Shown here: piece by piece, positions 25,901 through 36,316 of the stretch
Layout: every line of letters begins with the position of its first letter
Numbering within the stretch: the first letter of the stretch is position 1
Assembly (NCBI RefSeq): GCF_020536995.1
Contig: NC_068360.1
Span: 88,739,676 to 88,803,675, forward strand
Length of the DNA stretch: 64,000 bases
Source: Dreissena polymorpha
Lineage: Eukaryota; Mollusca; Bivalvia; Myida; Dreissenidae
Direction of reading: 5' to 3'
Position numbers and translations under genes: made by a program
The notes under the pieces: model-generated
Seen by the model: only the letters and a program-made list of their open reading frames with translations
What the model was told of the DNA's origin: nothing
The model's database searches: none

Positions 25901-28360
25901 TATTTATGTAGTAGTCAGTATTTATGTAGTAGTCAGTATTTATGTAGTAGTATGTTTTTATGTAGTAGTCAGTATTGATGTAGTCGTCAGTATTTATGTA
26001 GTAGTCAGTTGTATGTAGTGGTCAGTTGTATGTAGTAGCCAGTATTAATGTAGTAGTCAGTTGTATGTAGTAGTCAGTATTTATGTAGTAGTCAGTTGTA
26101 TGTAGTAGTCAGTATTTATGTAGTAGTCATTATTTATGTAGTAGTCAGTTGTATATAGTAGTCAGTATTTATGTAGTAGTCAGTTGTTAGTAGTAGTAAG
26201 TATTTATCTATTAGTCAGTTGTATGTAGTAGTCATTATTTATGTAGTAGTCATTATTTATGTAGTAGTCAGTTGTATATAGTAGTCAGTATTTATGTAGT
26301 AGTCAGTTGTAAGTAGTAGTCAGTATTTATGTAGTAGCCAGTTGTATGTAGTAGTCAGTTGTAAGTAGTACTCAGTATTTATGTAGTAGTCAGTTGTATG
26401 TAGTAGTCAGTATTTATGTAGTAGCCAGTTGTAAGTAGTAGTCAGTATTTATGTAGTAGTCAGTTGTAAGTAGTAGTCAGTATTTATGTAGTAGTCAGTT
26501 GTAAGTAGTAGTCAGTATTTATGTAGAAGTCAGTTGTAAGTAGTAGTCAGTATTTATGTAGTAGTCAGTTGTATGTAGTAGTAATTATTTATGTAGTAGT
26601 CAGTATTTATGTAGTAGTCAGTATTTATGTAAGTCAGTATTTATGTAGTTGTCAGTATTTATGGAGTAGTCAGTATTTATGTAGTAGTCAGTTGTATGTA
26701 GTAGTTAGTTGTATGTAGTAGCCAGTATTTATGTAGTAGTCAGTTGTATGTAGTAGTCAGTATTTATGTAGTAGTCAGTTGTATGTAGTAGTCAGTATTT
26801 ATGTAGTAGTCATTATTGATGTAGTAGTCAGTATTTACGTAGTAGTCAGTATTTATGTAGTGGTCAGTTGTATGTAATGGTCAGTTGTATGTAGTAGCCA
26901 GTATTTATGTGATAGTCAGTTGTATGAAGTAGTCAGTATTTATGTAGTAGTCAGTATTTATGTAGTAGCCAGTTGTAAATAGTAGTCAGTATTTATGTAG
27001 TAGTCAGTTGTATGTAGTAGTCAGTATTTATGTAGTAGTTAGTTGTAAGTAGTAGTCAGTATTTATGTAGTAGTCAGTTGTAAGTAGTAGTCAGTATTTA
27101 TGTAGTAGCCAGTATTTATGTAGTAGTCAGTATTTATGTAGTAGTCAGTTGTATGTAGTAGTCAGTATTTATGTAGTAGTCAGTATTTATGTAGTAGTAA
27201 GTTTTTATGTAGTAGTCAGTATTGATGTAGTCGTCAGTATTTATGTAGTAGTCAGTTGTATGTAGTGGTCAGTTGTATGTAGTAGCCAATATTTATGTAG
27301 TAGTCAGTTGTATGTAGTAGTCAGTATTTATGTAGTAGTCAGTTGTATGTAGAAGTCAGTATTTATGTAGTAGTCATTATTTATGTAGTAGTCAGTTGTG
27401 TATAGTAGTCAGTATTTATGTAGTAGTCAGTTGTAAGTAGTAGTAAGTATTTATCTATTAGTCAGTTGTATGTAGTAGTCATTATTTATGTAGTTGTCAT
27501 TATTTATGTAGTAGTCAGTTGTATATAGTAGTCAGTATTTATGTAGTAGTCAGTTGTAAGTAGTAGTCAGTATTTATGTTGTAGCCAGTTGTATGTAGTA
27601 GTCAGTTGTAAGTAGTAGTCAGTATTTATGTAGTAGTCAGTATTTATGTAGTAGTCAGTTGTATGTAGTAGTCAGTATTTATGTAGTAGTCAGTTGTATG
27701 TAGTCGTCAGTATTTATGTAGTAGCCAGTTGTAAGTAGTAGTCAGTATTTATGTAGTAGTCAGTATTTATGTAGTAGTCAGTATTTATGTAGTAGTCAGT
27801 TGTATGTAGTAGTTAGTTGTATATAGTAGTCAGTATTTATGTAGTAGCCAGTATTTATGTAGTAGTCAGTATTTATGTAGTAGTCAGTTGTATGTAGTAG
27901 TCAGTATTTATGTAGTAGTCAGTTGTATGTAGTAGTCAGTATTTATGTAGTAGTCAGTATTTATGTAGTAGTCAGTATTTATGTAGTAGTCAGTATTTAT
28001 GTAGTGGTCAGTTGTATGTAGTGGTCAGAAGTATGTTGTAGCCAGTATTTATGTGATAGTCAGTTGTATGTAGTAGTCATTATTTATGTAGTAGTCAGTT
28101 GTAAGTAGTAGTCATTATTTATGTAGTAGTCAGTTGTATGTAGTAGTCAGTATTTATGTAGTAGTCAGTTGTATGTTGTAGTCAGTTGTATGTAGTAGTC
28201 AGTTTTTATGTAGTAGTCAGGTGTAAGTAGTAGCCAGTATTTATGTAGTAGTCAGTTGTATGTAGTAGTCAGTATTTCTGTAGTAGTCAGTTGTATGTAG
28301 TATTCAGTTGTTTGTAGTAGTCAATTGTATATAGTAGTCAGTATTTATGTAGTTGTCATG
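19911..28360. repeat. Satellite B main array: 35-bp dimer
   Basis: Uninterrupted alternation of an 18-bp unit (TATTTATGTAGTAGTCAG) and a 17-bp unit (TTGTATGTAGTAGTCAG, often TTGTAAGTAG). The order is irregular, with runs of two or three 18-bp units. Point variants (CCAG, CATT, GTGGTCAG, ATAGTAG) mark longer repeats: 25,546 and 26,811 carry the same CATTATTGATGTAGTAG variant (offset 1,265 bp), and about 20,438 matches about 21,147 (offset about 710 bp). Stops in the repeat keep all frames short. No gene is seen. Confidence 0.96.
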
Positions 28361-28885
28361 TTTTTATGCTCCCCTAAACAAATTTGGGGGAGCAAATAGT
28401 CGCCGTTTCGTCTGTCCGTGTGTGTGTCCGTCCGTCCGTGCACGATTTTTGTTCGGGCTATTTCTCAGCAATTAATGACCGGAATTCAATGAAACTTTAT
28501 GGGAAGCTTCACTACCAACAGGAGATGTGCATATTATCAGCCGGTTATGTTCGGATGATTTTTCACAGAGTTATGGCCCTTTGAAATTTTCTATAAACTG
28601 TACATATAGTGCAATTATTGTCCCACCAACTACTGACTGGAATTTATTGTAGCTTTATGGGAAGCTTAACTACCTTGAGGAGATGCGCATGTTATTTGTG
28701 GGTTCTGGTTAGATGATTTATTTAGAGAGTTATGGCCCTTTGAAATTTTCAAGTTGCTAAACCATCCGTCGTATTATTTTGTTCCAAGTTATGCCCCTTA
28801 AGACGTTTCCTTTTATCTGAATATATAATGCAATATTGTGACAAAAAAACTTTTGGTGAGCATCACCCGTTTCCGACGGTTTTTT
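28361..28885 (+). mobile_element. Short interspersed element with GCTCCCC hairpin start (family R7)
   Basis: About 525 bp interrupting satellite B. It opens with ATGCTCCCCTAAAC followed by TTTGGGGGAGCA, a hairpin, then a GTCCGTCCGTCC-rich stretch, then two diverged units of about 150 bp that share CTTTATGGGAAGCTT, AGGAGATG and GAGTTATGGCCCTTTGAAAT (near 28,490 and 28,650). It ends near GAGCATCACCCG. It has no coding capacity. I recognise it as a dispersed mollusc-type repeat but cannot give a formal class. Confidence 0.75.
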
Positions 28886-29400
28886 GTTGTATTTGTCAGT
28901 GCTGTATGTAGTAGTCAGTTGTATATAGTTTTCAGTGTTGTATGTAGTAGTCAGTGTTCTATGAAGTAGTCAGTTGTATATAGTAGCCAGTGTTGTATGT
29001 AGTAGTCAGTTGTATGCAGTAGTCAGTGATGTATGTAGTATTCAGTGTTGTATGTAGTTGTCAGTGTTGTACGAAGTATTCAGTGTTGTGTGTAGTAGTC
29101 AGTTGTTTGCAGTAGTCAGCAGTGTGCTGTAGTCAGTGTTGTATGTAGTAGTCACTTGTTTTAAGTAGTCAGTGTTGTATGTAGTAGTCAGTTATGTGTA
29201 GTAGTCAGTTATAAGTAGTAGTCAGCTGTACGAAGTAGTCAGTTGTATGTAGTATTCAATTGTATGTAGTAGTCATGTGTTTGCATTTGTCAGTTTTGTA
29301 AGTAGTAGTCAGCTGTACGTAGTAGTCAATTGTATGTAGTAGTCAGGTGTATGTAGTAGTCCTGTGTTTGCATTTGTCAGTTTTGTATGTAGTAGTCAGT
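28886..29400. repeat. Satellite B, diverged distal segment
   Basis: The same GTAGTAGTCAG core, but the intervening part is mostly GTGTTGTAT or TTGTAT instead of TATTTAT, and monomers are more diverged (ACGAAG, CATTTGTCAG). Array edges usually decay like this. It ends where unique sequence begins near 29,403. Confidence 0.9.
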
Positions 29401-29402
29401 AG

Positions 29403-29597
29403 TTGTGTGTCCCAGCGGAATTTTACCTACCGTTCTCAACAAAGCACTACAGGAAGAGGAAGCTGGAGGCTGAGCAGGCAGGGGAGTTCCGGAGACAGTA
29501 CAACAAGATGATCCCAAACCGCAGCTGTAATAAATGTTTCGAGGACAGGAATACGGGTGGTGATAAACAAGGAAATGCGTGGTGTCCCTTTAATTAA
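29403..29597 (+). pseudogene. Unassigned gene remnant: basic, Cys-containing C-terminal-like segment
   Basis: The open frame reads HYRKRKLEAEQAGEFRR, then CNKC and a later WCPF, with a stop at 29,595. The pattern of a basic helix followed by CxxC and a single later Cys resembles a small zinc-binding tail that I have seen in multi-copy uncharacterised mollusc proteins; I cannot name the family. The first few codons overlap the satellite edge, so the true left limit is probably a splice acceptor (CCCAG near 29,414 or CTACAG near 29,450) or a breakpoint. Past the stop the sequence stays Lys-rich (about 29,600-29,680), so this is more likely a decayed copy than an intact exon. Confidence 0.4.
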
Positions 29598-30186
29598 TCG
29601 GAAAATTATAAAAAGTGGAAATATGCCCTTAAGTTGAAGGGCCGTGGGAAGAAGAAAACTTTAAACAAGATAAACATAAAAAGCTGGGCATTCATCACAG
29701 TTAAAAAATATCTGGACTTAATAACATCATCTGGCACTGTGCTCTGGACTATAAACAACAACACAGTTAATATCAACTAAAGTAACAATGACAAAAAAGC
29801 TTCTTAATGCTGCCTACATTTTATTGAGCAGTACAAAGTGATTAATTCATTTGTGTTTTGCTTATATAAAAGCTAGGAGGTCCCAAGCCCTTATGGTACA
29901 TGTCATAAGTAAAGTGACATCTGCCTTGAGTTTCAAGAAAGTGTCTTCTTAGCAAAAAACAGACATTTAGCATTTTATTAAGACATTTCAAATACATAAT
30001 TATCTGTACAATTATTTCAAAACATTTTTGTCTGTCAAAGGGCATGCAAGGTGTTTGGAGGATTCCGGATTTGCGCACATAAAAACAGATACCGGAACCA
30101 CGACTGTGAGACTCTCGCACAACTAACGGCGCTTGTTAACCAGTCGTCTGTTACCAACATGGCGCAGTCTCGTACCCGACCTGGAC
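29598..30186. other. Unique sequence, no supported gene
   Basis: A/T-rich with a Lys-rich stretch just after the preceding remnant. A more CpG-rich part (about 30,060-30,200) leads into the candidate exon at 30,187. An ATG in a strong context at 30,159 opens only 27 codons. Overlapping frames on the minus strand show no recognisable motif. Confidence 0.5.
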
Positions 30187-30243
30187 ATGGCGGCAATGGA
30201 AGCCTTTCCTGGAATTGTGCTTCGAACCTGTTACAGGAATAAT
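30187..30243 (+). CDS. Candidate short first coding exon (19 codons)
   Basis: ATG at 30,187 opens the frame MAAMEAFPGIVLRTCYRNN, followed directly by a good splice donor, GTAAGC, at 30,244. The upstream 120 bp is richer in CpG than its surroundings, as at many start regions. No partner exon joins it cleanly in the window. It could belong to the same decayed gene family as 29,403 and 30,914, or be chance. Confidence 0.25.
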
Positions 30244-30333
30244 GTAAGCACGTGTTACAGACTTGAATGTTCAAAAGTTAAACTTCAACAATTGATGTCC
30301 TTACGGTTTCTAACCCAACACTTTTCGTCGATA

Positions 30334-30850
30334 TTAAAGGGATCTTTTCACGCTTTGGTGAATTGACAAAATTGAAAAAAGTTGTTTCAGATTCGTAATT
30401 TTTGGTTTTAGTTATGATATTTGTGAGGAAACAGTAATACTGAACATTAACCATGCTCTAATATAGCCATTATATGCATCTTTTGACGATTTTAAAACCT
30501 AAAAATTATAAAGCGTTGCAACGCGAAACGATTCAATAATTTGGAGAGTTCTGTTTTTGTCGTTAAATTTTGTGAAACTACGAAGATTGCTTATATAAGG
30601 TATAAAATACGTCAAAATGTGTTCTCGGCGGAATAGCTCAGTAGGCTAAAGCGTTTTTACTTCAGGATCCTGGCAGGACTCCAGAAGTCACTGGTTCGAA
30701 ACCTGCTCCGGGCAATGTTCTTTTGCTTTTTTTTATTTTTTTTCTTTATTTTTTACTGGAGCTTTTACGATCCAATGTTTACATTTATCAATATAAAGCA
30801 TTTAATGAATAAGTTAGAAAAAGCCAAAATCTGTGAAAAGGCCCCTTTAA
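30334..30850 (+). mobile_element. TTAA-ended inverted-repeat element carrying a tRNA-like core (family R5), copy 1
   Basis: About 517 bp. The left end TTAAAGGGATCTTTTCAC matches, inverted, the right end GTGAAAAGGCCCCTTTAA. A tRNA-like sequence lies at about 30,627-30,713, followed by a T-rich stretch. No protein is encoded. The ends fit a TTAA- or TA-target element. A similar copy lies inverted at 39,393-39,909 and a shorter relative at 35,175-35,486. Confidence 0.85.
30627..30713 (+). tRNA. tRNA-like sequence inside element R5 (not a functional tRNA gene)
   Basis: TAGCTCAGTAGG matches the A box and GGTTCGAAACC the B box of an RNA polymerase III internal promoter, spaced as in a tRNA with a long variable arm or intron. 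The acceptor stem (GGCGGAA against TCCGGGC) pairs poorly and the T stem has mismatches, so I read it as a mobile-element promoter relic. Confidence 0.45.
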
Positions 30851-30913
30851 TTTTTTAAGGTGTTTTGTAATGCTTATTTGCATAAATTAATGTATTTGTT
30901 ATCCCTTTTAGAC

Positions 30914-31137
30914 AGTACCAGTACTTTAGGTTTGACCCAAAGTGAGCCGGGTATTGTGACTGCAAAAATCCAACACGACGGAGAAGAGAAGGAATTGCAC
31001 ATCCTGAAAAAAAACGACATTTCAGTTCCAGAATGTGGAGCGTCCACACTCAGTTCCCTCTGCTGGATTGAGTGCAGACCGCCTGCAATACTTGCGTCGA
31101 TCCGTCAGCCGGTATGTCCGACCAGCGCCGAAGGATT
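30914..31137 (+). pseudogene. Unassigned gene remnant, likely same family as 29,403
   Basis: After a plausible splice acceptor (TTATCCCTTTTAG) the sequence shows coding-like segments in more than one frame: QYQYFRFDP, then EPGIVTAKI...ELHILKKND, then LQYLRRSVSRYVRP with a stop near 31,153. Together with the basic Cys segment at 29,403 this resembles parts of one uncharacterised multi-copy mollusc protein family; that link is recalled, not searched. It is broken here and I assign no function. Confidence 0.35.
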
Positions 31138-31347
31138 ATTTCTTTGGAAATTGATTCCTGTGACAACGTGCATATTGTTAATGTATTTAATGAAGATTAC
31201 GTGACTGTACGTGCCACAAACATATATGACTTAATGTTCTGCATATTGTGTACTATTATGATACAAATGCTATTTCATTTTCTTCAATGATCTCTGTATC
31301 TGATACTTCGCACATCAATACATTCATAAACTATAGCATTGGTTGTT

Positions 31348-32030
31348 AACCAGGTTTTCCGAAGGAAAAAACTGGTTATTAGATTGGCGAATGCGGGCGG
31401 GCTGGCGGGCTGGCTGGCGGGCGGGCGGAACAAGCTTGTCCGGGCCATAACTATGTCGTTCATTGTCAGATTTTAAAATCATTTGGCACATTTGTTCACC
31501 ATCATTGGACAGTGTGTCGCGCGAAATAATTACGTCGATATCTCCAAGGTCAAGGTCACACTTTGAGTTCAAAGGTCAGAAATGGCCATAAATGAGCTTG
31601 TCCTGGCCATAACTATGTCATTCATTGTGAGATTTTAAAATCATTTGGCACATTTGTTCACCATCATGGGACGGTGTGTCGCGCGAAATAATTACATCGA
31701 TATCTCCAAGGTCAAGGTCACACTTTGAGTTCAAAGGTCAAAAATGGCCATAAATGAGCTTGTCCTGGCCATAACTATGTCATTCATTGTGAGATTTTAA
31801 AATCTGGCACATTTGTTCACCATCATGGGACGGTGTGTCGCACGAAAGAATCACGTCAATATCTCCAATGTCAAGGTCGCCACGACTAAAAATAGATTTA
31901 AAAAAAAAAAATTACAAAGGGGGTTAATTTTGTTTGTTCATTTCAAAAGTTCAGTTTGAGTTTCCTCCCTTTATCAGATTTTTTTTCACAATGAAAACCT
32001 GGTTTTGTGACAATTTTGTCCCTTGTTTAA
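31348..32030 (+). mobile_element. Element with 162-bp internal repeats (family R6), copy 2
   Basis: About 680 bp, same ends (AACCAGGTTTT ... AAAACCTGGTT) and tail as the copy at 19,201. The GGCTGGC/GGCGGGC minisatellite is shorter here. The 162-bp units begin near 31,434, 31,596 and 31,758. It is closely similar to copy 1, so both are fairly young. It lies in ordinary AT-rich sequence, which shows the element is dispersed and not tied to satellite B. Confidence 0.85.
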
Positions 32031-33025
32031 TAATATAATACTTATAATATTGTTATATATAATTTTATATAAGCCTTTTGAAGAATAATGTATATTATAA
32101 TAATATATAAGCATTTTGAAGAATAATGCATTAAAGCAACAATGAAAGTAAAACAAAACAAACCCTACAATTTGCCATCGACGTCAAGTAGAACTCGCAA
32201 ATTTAAGAGTTTTTTAGGAAGCTCTATATTTGGTTGTGTCGTAAAATGAAGGATAACGATTTAGAAAATAATGTTTGCCTTAAACGTTGCATCAAATTAA
32301 AACATTTATTTATGATTATGTCGGTAAGAGTTTACAAATTATGACCACCCCCGGAAACCCGATATGCTGTGAAAAGTTGGATGTGCTAGGAAAAATTGCC
32401 GATAGATTTCGAAGAATTTCGGTTGGTTAAGTATATCCAGTTCTATAATTGTTTAAAGGCATTTTTGAATTAAAATATATTTTGGTGTATGCAAAGGAGG
32501 TATTACCATGTATGTAGAAAAATCCTGGTTATTATTATTCAGGATTTATTGAAATTATGCTATTAAAGTCGACGATGAAGCGATTTGTCCCATATTTAGC
32601 ACTTTATTTACAAATTTCTTTAAAGGTATGCCAGTGAAAAGTTTTTGCACCGACAATTATATTAACCAATGTGCCCGAGTAACATATCCGCCCGGGTTTC
32701 TTAAACAAAAAATCGTATTGGTGGAAAAAATCGACTTTACATTCAAAATGTTTATGAAAAAATGATATGACCTGGTGCAGTGCAAAAGATTCAAGATATG
32801 ACATGAGTGCAGTTCATTTATAAACGTAAATGCTCACTATTACAGCTGATTTATGCACACTCTGATGCAGTGTAGATCATTTTCATTGAACTTTGAGGTT
32901 TTATAATTATATCCGTTCTGAAGCTTAGTTAATTTCCAGCTTATTTGTATCTTTTTTTTATTTGAATATCATTGAAAATGTAAAGAAATTGATTCATACA
33001 TAACATTTATAATAATATTTTCTGC
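32031..33025. other. AT-rich sequence, nothing supported
   Basis: It begins with a strongly AT-rich stretch with TATAAT/ATATAT strings (32,031-32,120). The 66-codon minus-strand frame at 32,604-32,804 shows no motif, and no inverted-repeat element is recognised. Confidence 0.5.
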
Positions 33026-34032
33026 CTATAGTTCCAATTGTGGGTAGACTTTCATTAATAAAGCAAATTCACTGAATTCATCAAACTCTCTTTTGGGAAC
33101 TAAATACATATCTTTACAACAGGTTACATCACGTTTGTCAACCAACGTGCCATAATCAAGTGCGCCAAGCGTTTCAGGTAAAAAGTACATAATCTCAGGA
33201 TTTCCGTAATATGCTTCGGAATTCGTGTTGACGTCTAATTTAATGTACATTTCACTGCTGAGCAATTCTATACAGGTGCGTTTGTATTAGGTTAATAAAA
33301 CAACATTTCAAATGTTCACTATGTATCTGCTCGAGCTCGTTGAAACGACCAGAATCGCGCAAATCCTTAAAAAAGTTTATCCACAACTGTAGTTCTTGTT
33401 AACGAAGCGTACCCACCAACTTTCAAAGCGCAGGTTAGAAGTGCTTTTTCCAACAATAACGCTGCGGTCCTCAGAAAAGGGGTCGGTCCCTTTATTCCAA
33501 AAGAATTGTTGTAGAAGGCATATAATACTGTTTTCTGTTCCAGCATCGCAACGCAGTATGCGAGGTGATTTTTCAATGCGCTTCAATGCATCCAAAAATA
33601 TATGGCAATCAGTTTGAGATCGTTGTTAGTGTCAGAAACCTCTGACCAGATCATATTCCTGCTAAAACCATATATCGCTACGTGTATACAAAATCCAAAC
33701 GACTTCATCTTATCATAACCATCTACATGTCAAATGTTGTTTTGCCCTTTTGCACAAGAGAAACGTCTTTAAGTCGATGTGCTTTTCTCATTTCAACACA
33801 GTTTAGATCTATTGCCTTCATTATTTCCATAATATCATTTTTGGCTTACATCCATATTATGATTAACCTTCAGCCGGCGCCATATCGTCCGATAGCCGAC
33901 AGACTGTCCGTTATAATGCATTTCCAAGCTAATTACGTGAACAACGCTTTTTAAATGCGCTTGCAGATGTACAGTACACCTCGACGTTTCAGGTTCATCG
34001 TCTTCAAGATAAATTTCAGATGACATAGTCAC
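33026..34032 (-). pseudogene. Broken integrase-like (DDE-type) gene, fossil
   Basis: About 1 kb on the minus strand in several frames. Recognisable parts, in order from 34,032 to 33,026, are GYRTIWRRLKVNHN (start of the core), a GYDKMKSFGFCIH-like strand, RCDAGTEN and FESWW around the later acidic residues, and a tail with NPEIMYFLPETLGALDYG. These match a family of integrase-core proteins that is abundant in mollusc genomes; its parent element type is uncertain to me. The copy is clearly dead, with several breaks. No terminal repeats were recognised. It is old. Confidence 0.65.
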
Positions 34033-35174
34033 AATAAAATACCATACTTTAGTAACAAAAATCCAAGAATTTAACTGTATTTAAAACCTTGTTTGAAATA
34101 TCCTTCAATGAGTGTTGCTGTTTCATTATTCGGAGACGAAAAAGGCAGATAGGCGTGCTCCACACCAACGGTTGTCTCGAACAGAGTGAACAGAAAACAA
34201 CATACAAGCACGAATTTTATAGTCTCGCACATCCGTCTTCAAGTGCGGTTTACTTAAATAATTAAATATATATTACATCTCAGAGATATTGGTCCTTCTA
34301 TATCTATATGACCGGTTTCAGTCTGTAAAATGCGATATAGAAACCTAAAAGTATATGGACCGGTCACTATTTTTTGTATTATGGACCGTTCGGGGTTACA
34401 CACCACTAAATGTGCACTGTGATGAAGCCTTTTATTGAACAGCATTGACACTATTTCAGTTTTTACAAGAGTAAAAACAACAACAACTTAATTTAGAAAA
34501 AACGACACGCTTACCTCAATGCCAACGTTAATCCAATGTTTATAGCAATAAAGTCGAAACGATATTCACTTCCATTGTCTATTCTTCAATCCCTTTATCG
34601 AAACTTATTTTAAATCATACTATTTTATTGTATTCCGATCGAAGTTTATATTATGTATGATAAACACACAATCTGGAATACGTTTTGCATTCGTTCGATG
34701 CCTTAAACAAATAACTAGGCCTATATAACTGTTAAAAAAACACCACGTCCGACATGTCCTTAACATCCAGAGAATTTAGCTCCAACTGGAATGTTTCGTC
34801 AGAGAAACTACGTCACGCGATATATACGTCACCGTTTGCGCATTCAGTTGCATGAAAAATAAAAGTACGGAAAGCCGGTTCAACACTGTACCATCATGAT
34901 ACAGAGAAAACTCTTAGGTGTAATATAAGAAATAGTAAACTCCACTTCGGTCCCAATGGCATTATAGTGACCAGCCAGGCAGCCCAAAACTGTATATGGA
35001 CCTCAGCCTACGGCTTCGGCATACATATAAATATCCCTTTAAACTGATTGGTGTATTTCTCACATTACCATGTCCTTCATGTTAAGTTGATGGTGGAGTA
35101 AAGAACTTTGACATCAAGCAATTTTGCAGAATCACAGCCCTTTGCCATTTTCCACTTTACAATATTTTACCTCT
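34033..35174. other. Intergenic, possible promoter-like patch only
   Basis: No coding frame is supported. Near 34,800-34,850 there are two ACGTCAC half sites around a CGATATATACG string, close to a TGCATG. It could be a small promoter but no transcript start can be tied to it. Confidence 0.35.
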
Positions 35175-35486
35175 ATAAAGGGGCCTTTTCACAGATTTTG
35201 GCATGTATTGAAGTTTGTCATTAAATGCTTTATATTGATAAATGCAAATATTGGATCTGAAAAGCTTCAGTAAAAAATCAAGAATAAATTTAAAAAAAAG
35301 AAAAAAGTAACCCTCAACAGGGCTCGAACCAGTCACCCCTGGAGTCAAGGAGTAAAAAATCTCCCACTTAGACAACTCGGCCATCCGTGCTCATACAATG
35401 AAGAATGCATTTTATACTTTATATAAGCAATCCTCGTAGTTTAAAATATAACGACAACAACAGAACTCTGAAAAAGACCCTTTAAA
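35175..35486 (-). mobile_element. TTAA-ended element with a different tRNA-like core (family R5), copy 2
   Basis: About 312 bp. The left end TAAAGGGGCCTTTTCACAG and the right end AAAGACCCTTTAA are R5-type ends, and the TTTATATTGATAAATG flank is shared with the copies at 30,334 and 39,393. The core differs, and the element is shorter because the right arm is reduced. Confidence 0.8.
35307..35392 (-). tRNA. tRNA-like sequence, Leu/Ser-type layout, inside element R5
   Basis: On the minus strand: GGATGGCCGAGTTGTCTAAG (A-box region) and GGTTCGAGCCC (B box) separated by a long-variable-arm spacing, as in tRNA-Leu or tRNA-Ser. The acceptor stem does not pair well, so it is a mobile-element promoter and not a translation tRNA. 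Confidence 0.45.
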
Positions 35487-36090
35487 TTATGACGATTAAA
35501 CCACGCAACAACTGCTGGGCGGATATCGCTAAAAAAATCAGTAAGTTATATCTCTTAATGTGAGGAAACGACATAATAAGTTTTGGTAAAGACATTTAAG
35601 GACAGAAATCAGCCACATCCGTACGAACATGTGTATATTTTTACCGCTAATTAATTTCAATTCCCGTCAGTTAATTCATCGGTCAGTTATTTATCTAATA
35701 GTATATATACACAATAACGCAAATATGAAACAATAAATTGCATTTTTAATGAATATATGTCTTCCTTTTTAATTACATAACATTACCCTTTTAAGTATGT
35801 ACTGCTTTATTAACATGTTATTGTCATTTGTAATTATATACGGTGACATGCAAATCTGAACGTGTTGTACATAATGTCATATTGACACGAGAGTTCGACC
35901 ATGTCTTCATTGATTGTGATTTAATTGTGAACGACAGGCTTGCCAAACATGCCGGTAATTGTTTGATAACTGTTTTCAATGTCAAGGTGCTTGTCGGTCT
36001 TCATCAATTACTGCAGCCGCTCGTCTTCGCTGAACCTGTAAACGTGTATACATGCAAGTATCACGTGCAATCTGCTGGCGCGCAACTCTA
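35487..36090. other. Intergenic, nothing supported
   Basis: AT-rich. The 82-codon plus frame at 35,843 runs to the edge of the next element and shows no motif. Confidence 0.45.
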
Positions 36091-36316
36091 AACCCATTTA
36101 TGCCTAGTGGACTCTCCCATCCTTCTAAATTGGATCAATTTATTTCCAAAATAAGGGATGTCTAGTATAATTATTTCTATATTTATACTATTTCTTACGG
36201 AAATTTCTATAAGCAAACAGCGCAGACCCTGATAAAACGCCGCATCATGCGGCGTCTCATCTGGGTCTACGCTGTTTGCCAAGGCCGTTTTTCTAGACGC
36301 TAGGCATAAATGGATT
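36091..36316 (+). mobile_element. Miniature inverted-repeat element, CCATTTATGCCTAG ends (family R2), copy 1
   Basis: About 226 bp. The left end CCCATTTATGCCTAGTGG mirrors the right end CTAGGCATAAATGG. The middle has the palindrome CGCCGCATCATGCGGCG. Antisense frames within it are by-products of the repeat. Confidence 0.9.

Noticed and set aside
28384-28584. 66-codon frame in satellite B region
   Set aside because: Lies inside the R7 element, in its GTCCGTCC tract and first internal unit. Not coding.
1-29400. CRISPR-like array interpretation of the 24-bp and 35-bp repeats
   Set aside because: There are no unique spacers between constant repeats. All parts are related monomers, and the window is clearly eukaryotic.
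30627-30713. Functional tRNA genes at 30,627, 35,307 and 39,529
   Set aside because: Control boxes are mostly present but acceptor stems do not pair, and all lie inside inverted-repeat elements.
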